Below, piece after piece: positions 9,059 to 17,916 of a DNA stretch of 64,000 bases. A program made the position numbers and the translations under genes. Every line of letters begins with the position of its first letter. Position 1 is the first letter of the stretch. Location of the stretch: NCBI GenBank assembly GCA_035463115.1, contig DATHTO010000005.1, forward strand, positions 30,033-94,032, written 5' to 3'. This DNA comes from BPGL01 sp035463115 (GTDB lineage Bacteria > Actinomycetota > UBA4738 > HRBIN12). The notes below the pieces were generated by a model, which was given only the letters and a program-made list of their open reading frames with translations, had not been told where the DNA came from and did no database searches.

Positions 9059-10537
9059 GTGGCGAGCCGTGGCGACGACGCCGTGACGACGATCGGATCT
9101 CCCCTGACCGCGCTCCCCCGACAGGCGCATCGCTCGTGGTGGATGGAGGAAGCGGTCGCCGACCCCGCGTTCGGCTTCGAGCCGCGACCCGCGCTCGGCG
9201 CCGACACCGAGGCCGACGTCGTCGTCCTCGGCGGGGGCTACACCGGCATGTGGACCGCGTGGTTCCTGACCGAGCGAGAGCCGGGGATCGACGTGGTGCT
9301 GCTCGAGCACGACGTCTGCGGCGGCGGCCCGAGCGGCCGGAACGGCGGGTTCTGCTACGGCGTCTGGGAGGACCTCGAGATCCTCACGAGGCGCTTCGGC
9401 GACGCCGAGGCGATGCGGCTCGCCGACGTCGCGCAGCGATCGGTGGACGAGATCGAGACGTGGCTCACGGCGCACGACGTCGACGCGTGGTTCACGCGTG
9501 CGGGCCACCTCACGATCGCCACCTCGCCCGCGCAGGACGGCGCGTGGGACGCGCTCGTCGCCGAGGCGACGCGTCTCGGCGTGGTCGAGGGGCGGTTCGT
9601 TCCGCTCACCGCCCGAGAGGTACGCGAGCGCTGCGACGGCGTCGGGTTCCGCGGCGGGCTCCTCCAGCCGCGGAACGCGACGCTGCAGCCCGCCAGGCTC
9701 GCGCTCGGGCTCCGTCGCGAGCTCCTGGCCCGTGGCGTCCGGATCCACGAGTCGACGACCGTGCGGCGGTTCGGGACCGATGGCCGCGGCGGCGGCGTGA
9801 CGATCGAGACGGCCGGCGGCAGGCGCGTCCGCGCTCGGAACGCCGTCCTCGGCCTGGGCGCCTGGACGTCGTCGCTCCCGCGGTTCCGGCGGGCCGTCGT
9901 GGCGCGCGGGACGTACATCGTGATCACCGCACCCGCCCCCGACCGGCTCGAACGGATCGGCTGGACCGGTGGCGAGGGGCTCGCCGATTGGCGCACGGCC
10001 CTGCGGTACTTCCGCACGACGCCCGACGGTCGGATCGCCTTCGGTGCCGGCGCGGCCACGGCGGGCGTCGGAACTGGCCTCGGCCCGCGGCTCCGGTACG
10101 ACGAGACGTCGATCGCACGGCTCGTCCGGGACCTGCGCCGGTTCTTCCCTCCGTTCCGCGACGTGGCGGTCGAGGCCGGTTGGGGCGGCCCCATGGACGT
10201 CACCGGTCTCCACCTCCCGTTCTTCGCCACGCTCCCGGGCGGTGCGATCCACGTCGGCGTCGGCTACACCGGCGGCGGCGTCGGCCCCTGCCACCTCGGC
10301 GGCAAGATCCTGTCGGCCCTCGCTCTCGGGGCGGAGGACGAGCACACGTCGCTGCCGCTCGTCGGACTCGAGCCGATGCGGTTCCCGCCGGAGCCGTTCC
10401 GCTCGGTCGGCGCCGCCGTGATCCAGGGGTCGATCGTCCGCAAGGACGAAGCGGAGGACCGCGGCGCGCGACCCGACCCGCTGACGGAAGCCCTGGCGCG
10501 GCTCCCACGGCGGATCGGCTTCGAGATCGGCCCGTAG
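9059..10537 (+). CDS. FAD-dependent amine/amino-acid oxidoreductase (DAO family), copy 2
   Basis: A protein of up to 492 residues, paralogous along its whole length to the preceding gene: shared N-terminal RSWWMEEA-type start, VVVLGGGYTGMWTAWFL, CGGGPSGRNGGFCYG and C-terminal GYTGGGVGPCHLGGK. This indicates tandem duplication and divergence. The reaction is presumably flavin-dependent amine oxidation on a different substrate. I give the first GTG at 9059; a GTG at 9083 (VTTIGSPL) is equally plausible, since conserved sequence starts only at about residue 24. It is separated from copy 1 by 39 bases on the same strand, so the two are probably co-transcribed. Confidence 0.85.
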   Translation: MASRGDDAVTTIGSPLTALPRQAHRSWWMEEAVADPAFGFEPRPALGADTEADVVVLGGGYTGMWTAWFLTEREPGIDVVLLEHDVCGGGPSGRNGGFCYGVWEDLEILTRRFGDAEAMRLADVAQRSVDEIETWLTAHDVDAWFTRAGHLTIATSPAQDGAWDALVAEATRLGVVEGRFVPLTAREVRERCDGVGFRGGLLQPRNATLQPARLALGLRRELLARGVRIHESTTVRRFGTDGRGGGVTIETAGGRRVRARNAVLGLGAWTSSLPRFRRAVVARGTYIVITAPAPDRLERIGWTGGEGLADWRTALRYFRTTPDGRIAFGAGAATAGVGTGLGPRLRYDETSIARLVRDLRRFFPPFRDVAVEAGWGGPMDVTGLHLPFFATLPGGAIHVGVGYTGGGVGPCHLGGKILSALALGAEDEHTSLPLVGLEPMRFPPEPFRSVGAAVIQGSIVRKDEAEDRGARPDPLTEALARLPRRIGFEIGP

Positions 10538-10583
10538 CGCCTCCCACGTTGTCGCGTTCCGGGCGCGGAAGGAGGATGGCCGC

Positions 10584-11510
10584 ATGGCATCCGTCGTCGT
10601 CGCGGATCGGTTGACGAAGTCCTACGGATCGACGCGCGGCGTCGTCGAGCTGACGTTCGAGGTCGACGCCGGCGAGGTCTTCGGATTCCTGGGTCCGAAC
10701 GGCGCCGGCAAGACGACGACGATCCGGACGATGCTCGACCTCATCCGCCCGACCGAGGGTGGGATCACCGTCTTCGGCCTGCGGCCGCGCGACGACGCGC
10801 CCGCGATCCACGCGCGCGTCGGGTACCTCCCGGGCGAGCTCGCCCTCTACGAGCGGATGACCGCGCTCGAGCTGCTCTCGGCGTTCGGGTCGTTCCGCGG
10901 CGGCGTGGCGCGGTCACGGATCGACGCCCTCGCGGAACGCCTCGGGCTCGACCTCACGCGGCGGATCCGTTCGCTGTCGCACGGCAACAAGCAGAAGGTC
11001 GGGCTCGTGCTCGCGTTCGCCCACGAGCCCGAGCTGCTGATCCTCGATGAACCGACCCAGGGTCTCGACCCGCTGATGCAGCAGGAGTTCTACGCGATGA
11101 TCGACGAGGCGAGGTCGCGGGGCGCCACCGTGTTCCTCTCGTCCCACGTGATGCCCGAGGTCGAGCGGGTGTGCGACCGCGTCGCGATCATCCGCGAAGG
11201 GCGACTCGTGACGGTCGCCGACGTCGGTGAACTCAAGGCGCGAGCGGTGCGCCGTCTCGCGTTCCACTTCGACGGCCCGGCGCCGCTGCAGGCGTTCACG
11301 TCGCTGCCCTCGGTCCGCGACGCGGAGGCCCACGGCGACACGCTCCGTCTCACGGTCCAAGGGGTCGTCGATCCGGTCGTCAAGGAAGCCGCGCGCCACA
11401 CGGTCGTGAGCATGGAGTCCGAAGAGGCGAGCCTCGAGGAGATCTTCCTCGCGATCTACCGGGACGGGACGCACCGAGACGCGAGCGACGGCGACGGGAG
11501 CGACGGTTGA
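10584..11510 (+). CDS. ABC transporter ATP-binding protein (drug/antibiotic exporter type)
   Basis: A 308-residue ATPase of the DrrA/CcmA-like ABC-2 class. It shows Walker A GPNGAGKTTT (about 38-47), signature SHGNKQKVGL (about 132-141), Walker B LLILDEPTQGLDP (about 152-164) and the switch His in LSSHVMPEVE. A roughly 80-residue C-terminal extension is typical of DrrA-like proteins. It powers the membrane protein encoded immediately downstream. GGAAGGAGG at 10567-10575 gives a strong ribosome site for ATG 10584. The stop TGA overlaps the next start as TTGA, supporting stoichiometric co-translation. Cargo is unknown. Confidence 0.93.
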   Translation: MASVVVADRLTKSYGSTRGVVELTFEVDAGEVFGFLGPNGAGKTTTIRTMLDLIRPTEGGITVFGLRPRDDAPAIHARVGYLPGELALYERMTALELLSAFGSFRGGVARSRIDALAERLGLDLTRRIRSLSHGNKQKVGLVLAFAHEPELLILDEPTQGLDPLMQQEFYAMIDEARSRGATVFLSSHVMPEVERVCDRVAIIREGRLVTVADVGELKARAVRRLAFHFDGPAPLQAFTSLPSVRDAEAHGDTLRLTVQGVVDPVVKEAARHTVVSMESEEASLEEIFLAIYRDGTHRDASDGDGSDG

Positions 11511-12325
11511 GCGTCGAGATCGCACGGCCGGATCGACTGTCGGTCCTCCGGGTGAACCTGGCCCAGCAGCGACGCGCCCTCGTCTGGTGGGCGATCGCGA
11601 TCGCGTTGATGGCCCTGCTCTTCGCGGCGGTCTATCCGAGCGTCCGCGACAGCGGCGACACGTTCGACGACTACCTCGAGCAGCTCCCGGACGCGTTCCG
11701 GTCCATCCTGGGCGAGGACCTGACATCACCGGCCGGTTACCTGTGGAGCCAGCTCTTCAGCTCGATGGGGCCGATCGTCTACCTCGTCTACGCGATCGGC
11801 GCGGGAGCGAGGGCCATCGCCGGCGAGGAGGAGGCCGGCTCGCTGGACCTGGTCCTCGCGACGCCGCTGCGGCGCACCGTCGTGCTCCGCGACAAGGCGC
11901 TCGGCCTCGTGAGCGGGACGGTGCTGCTCTCGGCGGTGCTGTTCGTCGCGCTCGCCATCCTGGGCCCAGCCTTCGACATGACCGTGCCCCTCGGCGACCT
12001 GCTCGCGGCGCACGCCGTCCAGGCGCTGCTCTCGCTCGCGTTCGGCATGATCGCGCTCGCCATCGGGGCCGCGACCGGCGCGCGCGCCCTCGCGATCGGC
12101 GTCACGTCGGCGCTCGCCGTCCTCACGTACCTGCTGTGGGCGCTCGCACCGAGCGTCGACGCGCTGGAACCGGTGCTGCCGCTGTCGCCGTTCCGCTGGT
12201 TCGCCGACCCCCAGCCGGTCGCCGAGGGCACCGAGCTCGTGAACGTCGTCGTGCTGGCGGCGATCTCGGCGGTGGCATACGCGATCGGGCTCGTCACGTT
12301 CCGCGAACGCGACCTCGCGACGTAG
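11507..12325 (+). CDS. ABC-2 type transporter permease
   Basis: A 272-residue integral membrane protein with about six hydrophobic spans, beginning WWAIAIALMALLFAAVY (about 27-43), and the conserved EEEAGSLDLVLATPLRR cytoplasmic segment (about 107-123) that contacts the ATPase in ABC-2 exporters. It pairs with the ATPase gene it overlaps by four bases (TTG start within TTGA). Together they form a two-gene exporter in the plasma membrane. The large loop containing DDYLEQLPDAFRSILGED (about 51-68) is characteristic of this permease group. Nothing in the sequence identifies the substrate. The convergent amidase gene ends 49 bases away. Confidence 0.9.
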   Translation: MSVEIARPDRLSVLRVNLAQQRRALVWWAIAIALMALLFAAVYPSVRDSGDTFDDYLEQLPDAFRSILGEDLTSPAGYLWSQLFSSMGPIVYLVYAIGAGARAIAGEEEAGSLDLVLATPLRRTVVLRDKALGLVSGTVLLSAVLFVALAILGPAFDMTVPLGDLLAAHAVQALLSLAFGMIALAIGAATGARALAIGVTSALAVLTYLLWALAPSVDALEPVLPLSPFRWFADPQPVAEGTELVNVVVLAAISAVAYAIGLVTFRERDLAT

Positions 12326-12374
12326 CGTCACCCCGCGGCGACGACCGTCCTCCCGGCTACGGGTCCGGATCAGC

Positions 12375-13766
12375 TCACGAGAACGGCTCGTATCCCGGCG
12401 CCGCGAGGGGCCACGGTTCCGCGGCTTCCCAACGCTCCGCGACCGCGAGCACGACGTCGTCACGGAACCGAGGGCCGGTGAGCATCAGGCCGAACGGCAC
12501 GCCGTTCGCCGACACGCCGGCGGGGACGCTGATCGCCGGGTGGCCCGTGATGTTCGCCGCTCCGGTGTTGTACGCGCCGATCGGCGTCGCGTCGACGTCG
12601 GCACCGCCCGGCGATCCCGGCGACGAGCCGTCGACCGCGAAGCCCTCGACGCACATCGTCGGGGAGGCGAGGATCGCGTCGTCGCCGAGAAGTTCGTCAA
12701 GTACCTTGACCATCTTGAAGCGCCGGCGTCGAGCCGCGATGTACGCCTCGGCGGTCGTCCGCTTCGCGAGCTCGTTCGCGTACCGGACGTACGAGGTGAG
12801 CTCGGGCTCGCGTCGATCGAGCTCGTCGCCGCCGACCCAGGCCCGCTCCTCGATCGCGACGAGCGTGTACCAGTCGTCGTCGATCGACGTCGGGAACGGC
12901 GGGTCGATCGTCTCCACCGGCAGACCGGTCGCGTCCGCGAGCGTGGCGAGCGCCCGGTCCCAGCTCGCGGCGACGCCGTCCGGCAGAGGGCCGTACGGGC
13001 ACATCCGCGGCGTGGCGACGATCCGTTCCGGCCATGCGCCTGCTCGCGGCTCCCACGACGGAACCGCGGTCGGATCGCCGTGCACCGGCCCGCGCATCAC
13101 GTCGAACAGCACGCGGACGTCGGCCACGCTCGTCGCCATCGGACCCTTCGTCGACAGGTCGATCCACGACGGCACGGGGTCGCGGCCGATCAGCCCGTTC
13201 GTCGGCTTCAGCCCGGCAAGACCGCAGAACGCCGCCGGGATCCTGATCGACCCGCCGCCATCGGTTCCGGTGGCGATCGCGGCGAGGCCGGCCGCGATCG
13301 CCGCGCCGCTCCCCCCGCTCGACCCGCCCGGTGTCCACGCCGGAGCCCAGGGGTTGCGCGTCGGACCGAACAGCCGGTTGTCGGTGAACCCCTCGAAGGC
13401 GAACTCCGGGAGGTTCGTCTTGCCGACGACCACCGCACCGGCCGCGCGGAGGCGTCCGATCACCTCGTGGTCGCGCGTCGCCGGAGGCGCGTCGGCTCGC
13501 AGCAGCGACCCGTACGTCGTCGGAAGTCCCTCCACGTCCTCGTTGTCCTTCACCAGCAGCGGCAGCCCCGCGAGCCGTCCCGGATCGTCGCCCGCCACGA
13601 CCGCCGCGTCCACGCGTCGGGCGTCGTCGACGGCTCGATCGCCGCACGCGAGGACGACGGCGGCGATCGCCGGATCGAACCGCTCGATCCGATCGAGAGA
13701 ACGTCGGACCAGCTCCTCCGACGACACCGCGCGGCGCCGGACCGCTGCCGCGAGCTCCGCGAGCAC
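12375..13766 (-). CDS. Amidase (amidase-signature family)
   Basis: A 463-residue amidase-signature hydrolase. The catalytic Lys is in PLLVKDNEDV (about residue 73), the cis-Ser in PGGSSGGSGAA (about 145-155) and the nucleophilic Ser in TDGGGSIRIPA (about 170). The family ranges from GatA to broad-specificity amidases. There are no gatB or gatC neighbours and the substrate pocket is not GatA-like, so a metabolic amidase is more likely. The GTG start abuts the TAG stop of the methyltransferase gene with no spacer, which places it third in a leftward operon with the methyltransferase and the CrtI-like gene. Confidence 0.9.
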   Translation of the reverse strand: MLAELAAAVRRRAVSSEELVRRSLDRIERFDPAIAAVVLACGDRAVDDARRVDAAVVAGDDPGRLAGLPLLVKDNEDVEGLPTTYGSLLRADAPPATRDHEVIGRLRAAGAVVVGKTNLPEFAFEGFTDNRLFGPTRNPWAPAWTPGGSSGGSGAAIAAGLAAIATGTDGGGSIRIPAAFCGLAGLKPTNGLIGRDPVPSWIDLSTKGPMATSVADVRVLFDVMRGPVHGDPTAVPSWEPRAGAWPERIVATPRMCPYGPLPDGVAASWDRALATLADATGLPVETIDPPFPTSIDDDWYTLVAIEERAWVGGDELDRREPELTSYVRYANELAKRTTAEAYIAARRRRFKMVKVLDELLGDDAILASPTMCVEGFAVDGSSPGSPGGADVDATPIGAYNTGAANITGHPAISVPAGVSANGVPFGLMLTGPRFRDDVVLAVAERWEAAEPWPLAAPGYEPFS

Positions 13767-14519
13767 CTAGCCCCCCTCCCCCTTCGACGCGATCAGCCAC
13801 AGGCGTTGGGAGCCGAGCTCGAAGTCGAACAGCTCGTCGTCGCGGAGCTCGAACGACTCGAACCCCGCCTCGCGCAGGAGCTCCGTCAGCTCGTGCACCG
13901 GATACACCCGGACCGACGTGCGGTGCGAACCCGCCGGAACGCCGCTCCGCACGAAGGTCCACTCGGTCTCGACGCGACCGGTCCCCATCACGAGGGACGC
14001 TTCCTGCAGGACGACCGTGTCGTCGACCCGGAACCACGTCCGTTCACGGAACCGCGGGTACAAGGTCTCGAGCGACGGGGTGTCGATCAGGTAGCGCCCG
14101 CCCGCCCTCAGGGCCCGCGCGACCGAAGCGGCCTGTGCGAGGTTCCCGGCGTCGTCGAAGTACCCGAAACTGCCCCAGAAGCAGATCGCCGCGTCGAACT
14201 CGGCGTCGTAGGTCAGCTCGCGCATGTCGCCCACCTCGAGGGTGACGTTCGTGAGGCCGCGGCGCTCGGCGTCACGACGTCCGGCCTCAACGAACGCGGC
14301 GATCGCGTCGACGCCGACCACCACGTATCCGGCCGCGGCCAGCTCGAGCGCGATCCGACCATCGCCCGCCGGCACGTCGAGCACGCGCGCCCCGGCGTCC
14401 AGGCCGAGGGCTTCGATCACGCGTTCCGTCTGATCGGCGGTGTCCTCGACGCTCGACCAGTTCCGCTGGACCGCCTGCCAGGCCTCGGACGAGAACATCT
14501 CCTCCCACCACTCGGCCAC
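13767..14519 (-). CDS. SAM-dependent methyltransferase (class I)
   Basis: A 250-residue Rossmann-fold methyltransferase. Motif I is VLDVPAGDGRIALELA (about 46-61), followed by VVGVDAIA (acidic end of strand 2) and VGDMRELTYDAEFDAAICFW (motif II/III region). The rest resembles small-molecule methyltransferases with an alternating helix-strand pattern; the acceptor is unknown. I chose GTG 14517-14519 because GGAGGGA stands about 9 bases upstream and the frame before it overlaps the previous gene in a non-conserved way. It sits 17 bases after the CrtI-like gene and directly abuts the amidase, so all three are likely co-transcribed. Confidence 0.88.
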   Translation of the reverse strand: MAEWWEEMFSSEAWQAVQRNWSSVEDTADQTERVIEALGLDAGARVLDVPAGDGRIALELAAAGYVVVGVDAIAAFVEAGRRDAERRGLTNVTLEVGDMRELTYDAEFDAAICFWGSFGYFDDAGNLAQAASVARALRAGGRYLIDTPSLETLYPRFRERTWFRVDDTVVLQEASLVMGTGRVETEWTFVRSGVPAGSHRTSVRVYPVHELTELLREAGFESFELRDDELFDFELGSQRLWLIASKGEGG

Positions 14520-14536
14520 CGTCGGTCCCTCCGGGG

Positions 14537-16177
14537 TCAATCGCGCGCGATGAGCCGACGAACGCCGTCGATCGCCGCGTCGAGGCCGTCGGTGAGGCGC
14601 GTGCGGCGGGCATCGCGCAGGATCGCGGTCGCGGCGTTCCGGCCCGGGACCGCCATCACGCCGCCGCCGGGGTGCGTTCCGCCGCCGCACAGGTACAGGC
14701 CGCGGATCGGCGTCGTGTAGTCCCCGTGGAAGGGGATCGGACGGAACGAGAACAACTGATCGGGCGTGAGCTCGCCCTGCATGATGTTCCCCCCGAGGAG
14801 CCCGAAGCGCTCCTCGAGATCCTTCGGCGTCAGGACCTCGACGTGCTCGACGAGGTTCGGCAGGTCGGGCGCGTACGCGGCCAGGGTCTCCACGATCTTC
14901 GCCGCCCACGCGTCCCGTGTCGCCTGCGTGTTCGGGGCGTCGTACGGCATGTACTGGGTGAACGCCATCATCAGGTGCTTGCCGTCGGGAGCGAGTCCGT
15001 CTTCGTGCGCCGTCGGGAACATCACCTCGGCGTACGGATGCGTGCTCGGCTCGCCGTACTTCGCGTCGTCGAAGGCCTTCTCGAGGTACGTCATCGACGG
15101 AGAGACGGCCATGAGACCGCGGTGGACGTCACCCTCTTGGTCCCACGGAGGGAACGAGGGCAGCGCCGACAGGGCGACGTTGACCTTGACACTGCCGCTG
15201 CGCGTCCGGAACCGCTCGACGTCTCGGACCACGTCGCTCGGAAGGTGGTCGCGGCCGACGAGGTCGAGGTACGTCGTGGTCGGATGCGCGTTCGACACCA
15301 CGCGATCCGCGCGGATCAGCGATCCATCCGCGAGCTCCACGCCGATCGCCCGGCCTTGGCCGTTGACCGCCACGCGCCCGACCGGCTCGCCGGTCCGGAT
15401 CTCGACGCCCGCGTGCCGAGCCGCGTCGGCGATCGCCGCGGAAACGCCTCCCATGCCACCCTTGACCCATCCCCACGCGCCGAAGTGGCCGTCGATCTCG
15501 CCGATCCAGTGGTGCATCAGGACGTACGCGGAACCCGGGGTCATCGGCCCGCACCACGCGCCGATGATCGCCTGGGTCGCGAGCGCGCCCTTCACACGGT
15601 CGTCGTCGAACCACTCGTCGAGGAAGTCGGCGGCGCTCATCGTGAACAGCCGCACGAGCTCGTGCACGTCACGGCCCGTCCACCCGCGGAACCGCCGCCC
15701 GGTCGCCGCCCAGCGCAGGATGTCGGACAGCGTCATGTTCGGCGGCACGACGAACAGCAGCTCCTTCATGAGTCCTGCGATCCGCTCGAAGTACCGGTCG
15801 AACGCGACGTACGCGTCGGCGTCGTGCTGGCTCAGCCTCGCGATGTTCCGCACGTCGCGGTCGAGGTCGCCCCACAAGGTGAGCGAGCTCCCGTCCGGGA
15901 ACGGCACGAAGTAGTCGGGCGTGATGAGCGAGACCTCGTAGCCGTAGCGCTTCAGGTCGAGCTCGGCGACGATCCGGTCCGGCATCAACGACACGACGTA
16001 CGACGCGCTCGAGACCTGGTAGCCGTCCCACATCGTCTCCGTCGCGGCCGCGCCGCCCAGGACGTCGCGACGCTCGAGCACCAGCACGTCCATCCCTGCC
16101 CGCGCGAGGTAGGTCGCACAGGCCAGGCCGTTGTGACCGCCGCCGACCACGATCACGTCGCGCTGCGTAGAGCTCAT
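14537..16177 (-). CDS. CrtI/PYROXD2-like FAD oxidoreductase
   Basis: A 546-residue flavoprotein of the phytoene-desaturase/PYROXD2 group (COG1233). The FAD-binding motif VIVVGGGHNGLACATYLAR starts at about residue 8, followed by VLERRDVLGGAAATE. The C-terminus carries GLYLCGGGTHPGGGVMAVPG, the second flavin-contact motif of this group. Carotenoid genes (crtB, crtE) are absent nearby, so a role other than carotenoid desaturation is more likely; PYROXD2-like proteins remain poorly understood. The ATG lies 8 bases from TACGCT (minus strand, 16186-16191), suggesting a leaderless mRNA that also carries the methyltransferase and amidase genes. Confidence 0.87.
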   Translation of the reverse strand: MSSTQRDVIVVGGGHNGLACATYLARAGMDVLVLERRDVLGGAAATETMWDGYQVSSASYVVSLMPDRIVAELDLKRYGYEVSLITPDYFVPFPDGSSLTLWGDLDRDVRNIARLSQHDADAYVAFDRYFERIAGLMKELLFVVPPNMTLSDILRWAATGRRFRGWTGRDVHELVRLFTMSAADFLDEWFDDDRVKGALATQAIIGAWCGPMTPGSAYVLMHHWIGEIDGHFGAWGWVKGGMGGVSAAIADAARHAGVEIRTGEPVGRVAVNGQGRAIGVELADGSLIRADRVVSNAHPTTTYLDLVGRDHLPSDVVRDVERFRTRSGSVKVNVALSALPSFPPWDQEGDVHRGLMAVSPSMTYLEKAFDDAKYGEPSTHPYAEVMFPTAHEDGLAPDGKHLMMAFTQYMPYDAPNTQATRDAWAAKIVETLAAYAPDLPNLVEHVEVLTPKDLEERFGLLGGNIMQGELTPDQLFSFRPIPFHGDYTTPIRGLYLCGGGTHPGGGVMAVPGRNAATAILRDARRTRLTDGLDAAIDGVRRLIARD

Positions 16178-16255
16178 GGCGCTCGAGCGTAGCGCGTCGA
16201 TCGCCTCACGTTCCGGCGGGATGGCGTCGACCGCGGGACCGTCCGTGCCGGTCCG

Positions 16256-17158
16256 TCACCCGACCGCGATCAGCGCGACGCCGACGAAGGCGGCGGCGAC
16301 CCCGACGGTCTGGATCCGCCCGAGACGTTCGTGCAGGAACACACGGGCCAGCAGCACGGTGGACACCGGATACAACGAGCCGAGCACGGAGACGAGGCTG
16401 AGCAGCCCCTCGCGGGCCGCGATCGCGAACAGCACGTTCGCCCCGTTGTCGAAGAGACCGACCACGGCGAGGACGACGACGTCGCGCCGCGAGAGCGCCG
16501 GGCCTCCACGCCCGCGCACGAACCACGCCACCACGAACAACGGCACCGAGACGAGGCGCACCATCATGGTCGCCCACACGGGGCTCGCGTCGCCGGCCGC
16601 GTCCAGCGACGTCACGAGGAACCCGAGGAACACCGCGGCCGACAACGCGTAGCCGAAGCCGGCCGTGGTGGCGCGGCGACGCTCCTGGCCCGCATCGCCC
16701 ACCGGAGCGACGGCGAGATCGGGTCCGACGGCGGCGATCGCGTGATCGGGCGCGGGCGAGCGCACGGCGAGGACGATGCCGACGCCAGCGATCGCCATCC
16801 CCGCGAGCTGCACGGCGCCTGGACGTTCGCCCTGCGCGAACCCCGCGATCACCGGCACGACGCCGGACAGCGCGGCGATCGGGGCCACGATGCTCATCCG
16901 GCCGACGGCGAGGCCCTTGTAGAGCGACGCGAGCCCGATCGCTCCGGCGAGCCCGCCGAGCCCGCCGTAGACGAGGAAGCGTGCTTCGGGCGGCGGCTCG
17001 CCGAGCGCCACGACGAGGCCGGCGGTGAAGAGCAAGCCCGCCGCCTGCCCGACCACGAGCACCGTCGCGGGTGCGAACCGCCTCGTCATGAGACCGCCGA
17101 CGAAATCGGCCGATCCCCACGACAGCCCGGCGATCAGCGCGAGCAGCAACGGGAACAT
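16256..17158 (-). CDS. EamA/DMT-family transporter
   Basis: A 300-residue membrane protein with ten predicted hydrophobic segments in two five-helix repeats, the layout of the drug/metabolite transporter (EamA) family. The first repeat opens with LLLALIAGLSWGSADFV, and each half ends in a helix pair of the SxxGxxxPV kind. A hydrophilic insert of about 30 residues (about 133-165) separates the halves and is probably cytoplasmic. The substrate is unknown. The ATG at 17156-17158 is 6 bases from TAGCCT (minus strand, 17165-17170), suggesting leaderless transcription. A second, unrelated-looking EamA gene lies at 34091-35023. Confidence 0.85.
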   Translation of the reverse strand: MFPLLLALIAGLSWGSADFVGGLMTRRFAPATVLVVGQAAGLLFTAGLVVALGEPPPEARFLVYGGLGGLAGAIGLASLYKGLAVGRMSIVAPIAALSGVVPVIAGFAQGERPGAVQLAGMAIAGVGIVLAVRSPAPDHAIAAVGPDLAVAPVGDAGQERRRATTAGFGYALSAAVFLGFLVTSLDAAGDASPVWATMMVRLVSVPLFVVAWFVRGRGGPALSRRDVVVLAVVGLFDNGANVLFAIAAREGLLSLVSVLGSLYPVSTVLLARVFLHERLGRIQTVGVAAAFVGVALIAVG

Positions 17159-17277
17159 CGCCGGAGGCTACCCGGCACGCGACCGAACCCATGCACACGT
17201 CACCGACGCTCGACGCGAACCCCCCGCAGCGGCGAAGGTGGGAGGGAACGGACGGCGATCGGACGGGAGACGAGCAG

Positions 17278-17724
17278 ATGGCGCGCTTCACGAGACGGAT
17301 CGAGGTTCCGACGCCTCCGGAGGAGACGTTCGCCTATGTCGCGGACTTCTCCACGACGAGCGCCTGGGACCCCGGCATCAGCGACGCCCGGCGGCTCGAC
17401 GACGGACCGCTCGGTGAGGGATGCCGTTTCGAAGTGGTGTCGACCTTCGGTGGTCGGCAGATCCCCGTGACCTACACGATCACGTCGATCCGACCGTCGG
17501 AGCGGGTGGTGCTCGAGGGGATCGGCGACCGGTTCCGCGGGGTGGACGACATCCGGTTCTCACCGGCGGAGGGCGGCGGCACGCGGGTGCAGTACGTCGC
17601 CGATCTCCGGCTGCGCGGGATCGCGCGGATCGCGGAGCCGTTCATGCGCAGCCGGTTCGAGCAGGTCGTGGAGGACGGCGCGCGCGGGCTCGAGCGCACG
17701 CTCCGGGCACGCGGCACGTCGTAA
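17278..17724 (+). CDS. SRPBCC-family protein (polyketide cyclase/START-like fold)
   Basis: A 148-residue protein with the SRPBCC pattern: an initial strand FTRRIEVPTPPEETFAYVAD, a WDPGI turn, and a long C-terminal helix containing FMRSRFEQVVEDGARGLER. The fold encloses a hydrophobic ligand pocket; in actinobacteria many such small proteins have unknown ligands. I chose ATG 17278 rather than upstream starts because GGGAGACGAG precedes it and the conserved fold starts here. It stands alone and converges on the broken HAD gene; a small hairpin at 17740-17756 lies between them. Confidence 0.8.
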   Translation: MARFTRRIEVPTPPEETFAYVADFSTTSAWDPGISDARRLDDGPLGEGCRFEVVSTFGGRQIPVTYTITSIRPSERVVLEGIGDRFRGVDDIRFSPAEGGGTRVQYVADLRLRGIARIAEPFMRSRFEQVVEDGARGLERTLRARGTS

Positions 17725-17739
17725 CGGCCGGCGGTCGAT

Positions 17740-17756
17740 CCCGTGCGAGGCACGGG
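17740..17756. terminator. Short perfect hairpin between convergent genes
   Basis: CCCGTGC-GAG-GCACGGG forms a 7-bp GC-rich stem with a 3-base loop, 15 bases after the stop of the SRPBCC gene and in the gap before the 3' end of the HAD gene. No T-tract follows on either strand, so it is at best a weak intrinsic terminator usable in both directions. The rest of the 190-base gap shows only a weaker hairpin (CATGCC/GGCATG near 17845-17862). Confidence 0.4.
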
Positions 17757-17916
17757 ACGCGGACGTAGAGCGAGGGGAGCAGGTATCAGGCGCTGGTCCG
17801 CTCGTGCCCCAGGAGCCGGGGTACGGTCGCCCGGGTCCCGAGACATGCCTCCCGCGGCATGACTCGCGCGTGGGTTCTGCTCCCCTCGCGGATACCTCCC
17901 GGCATCCGATGCGAAC

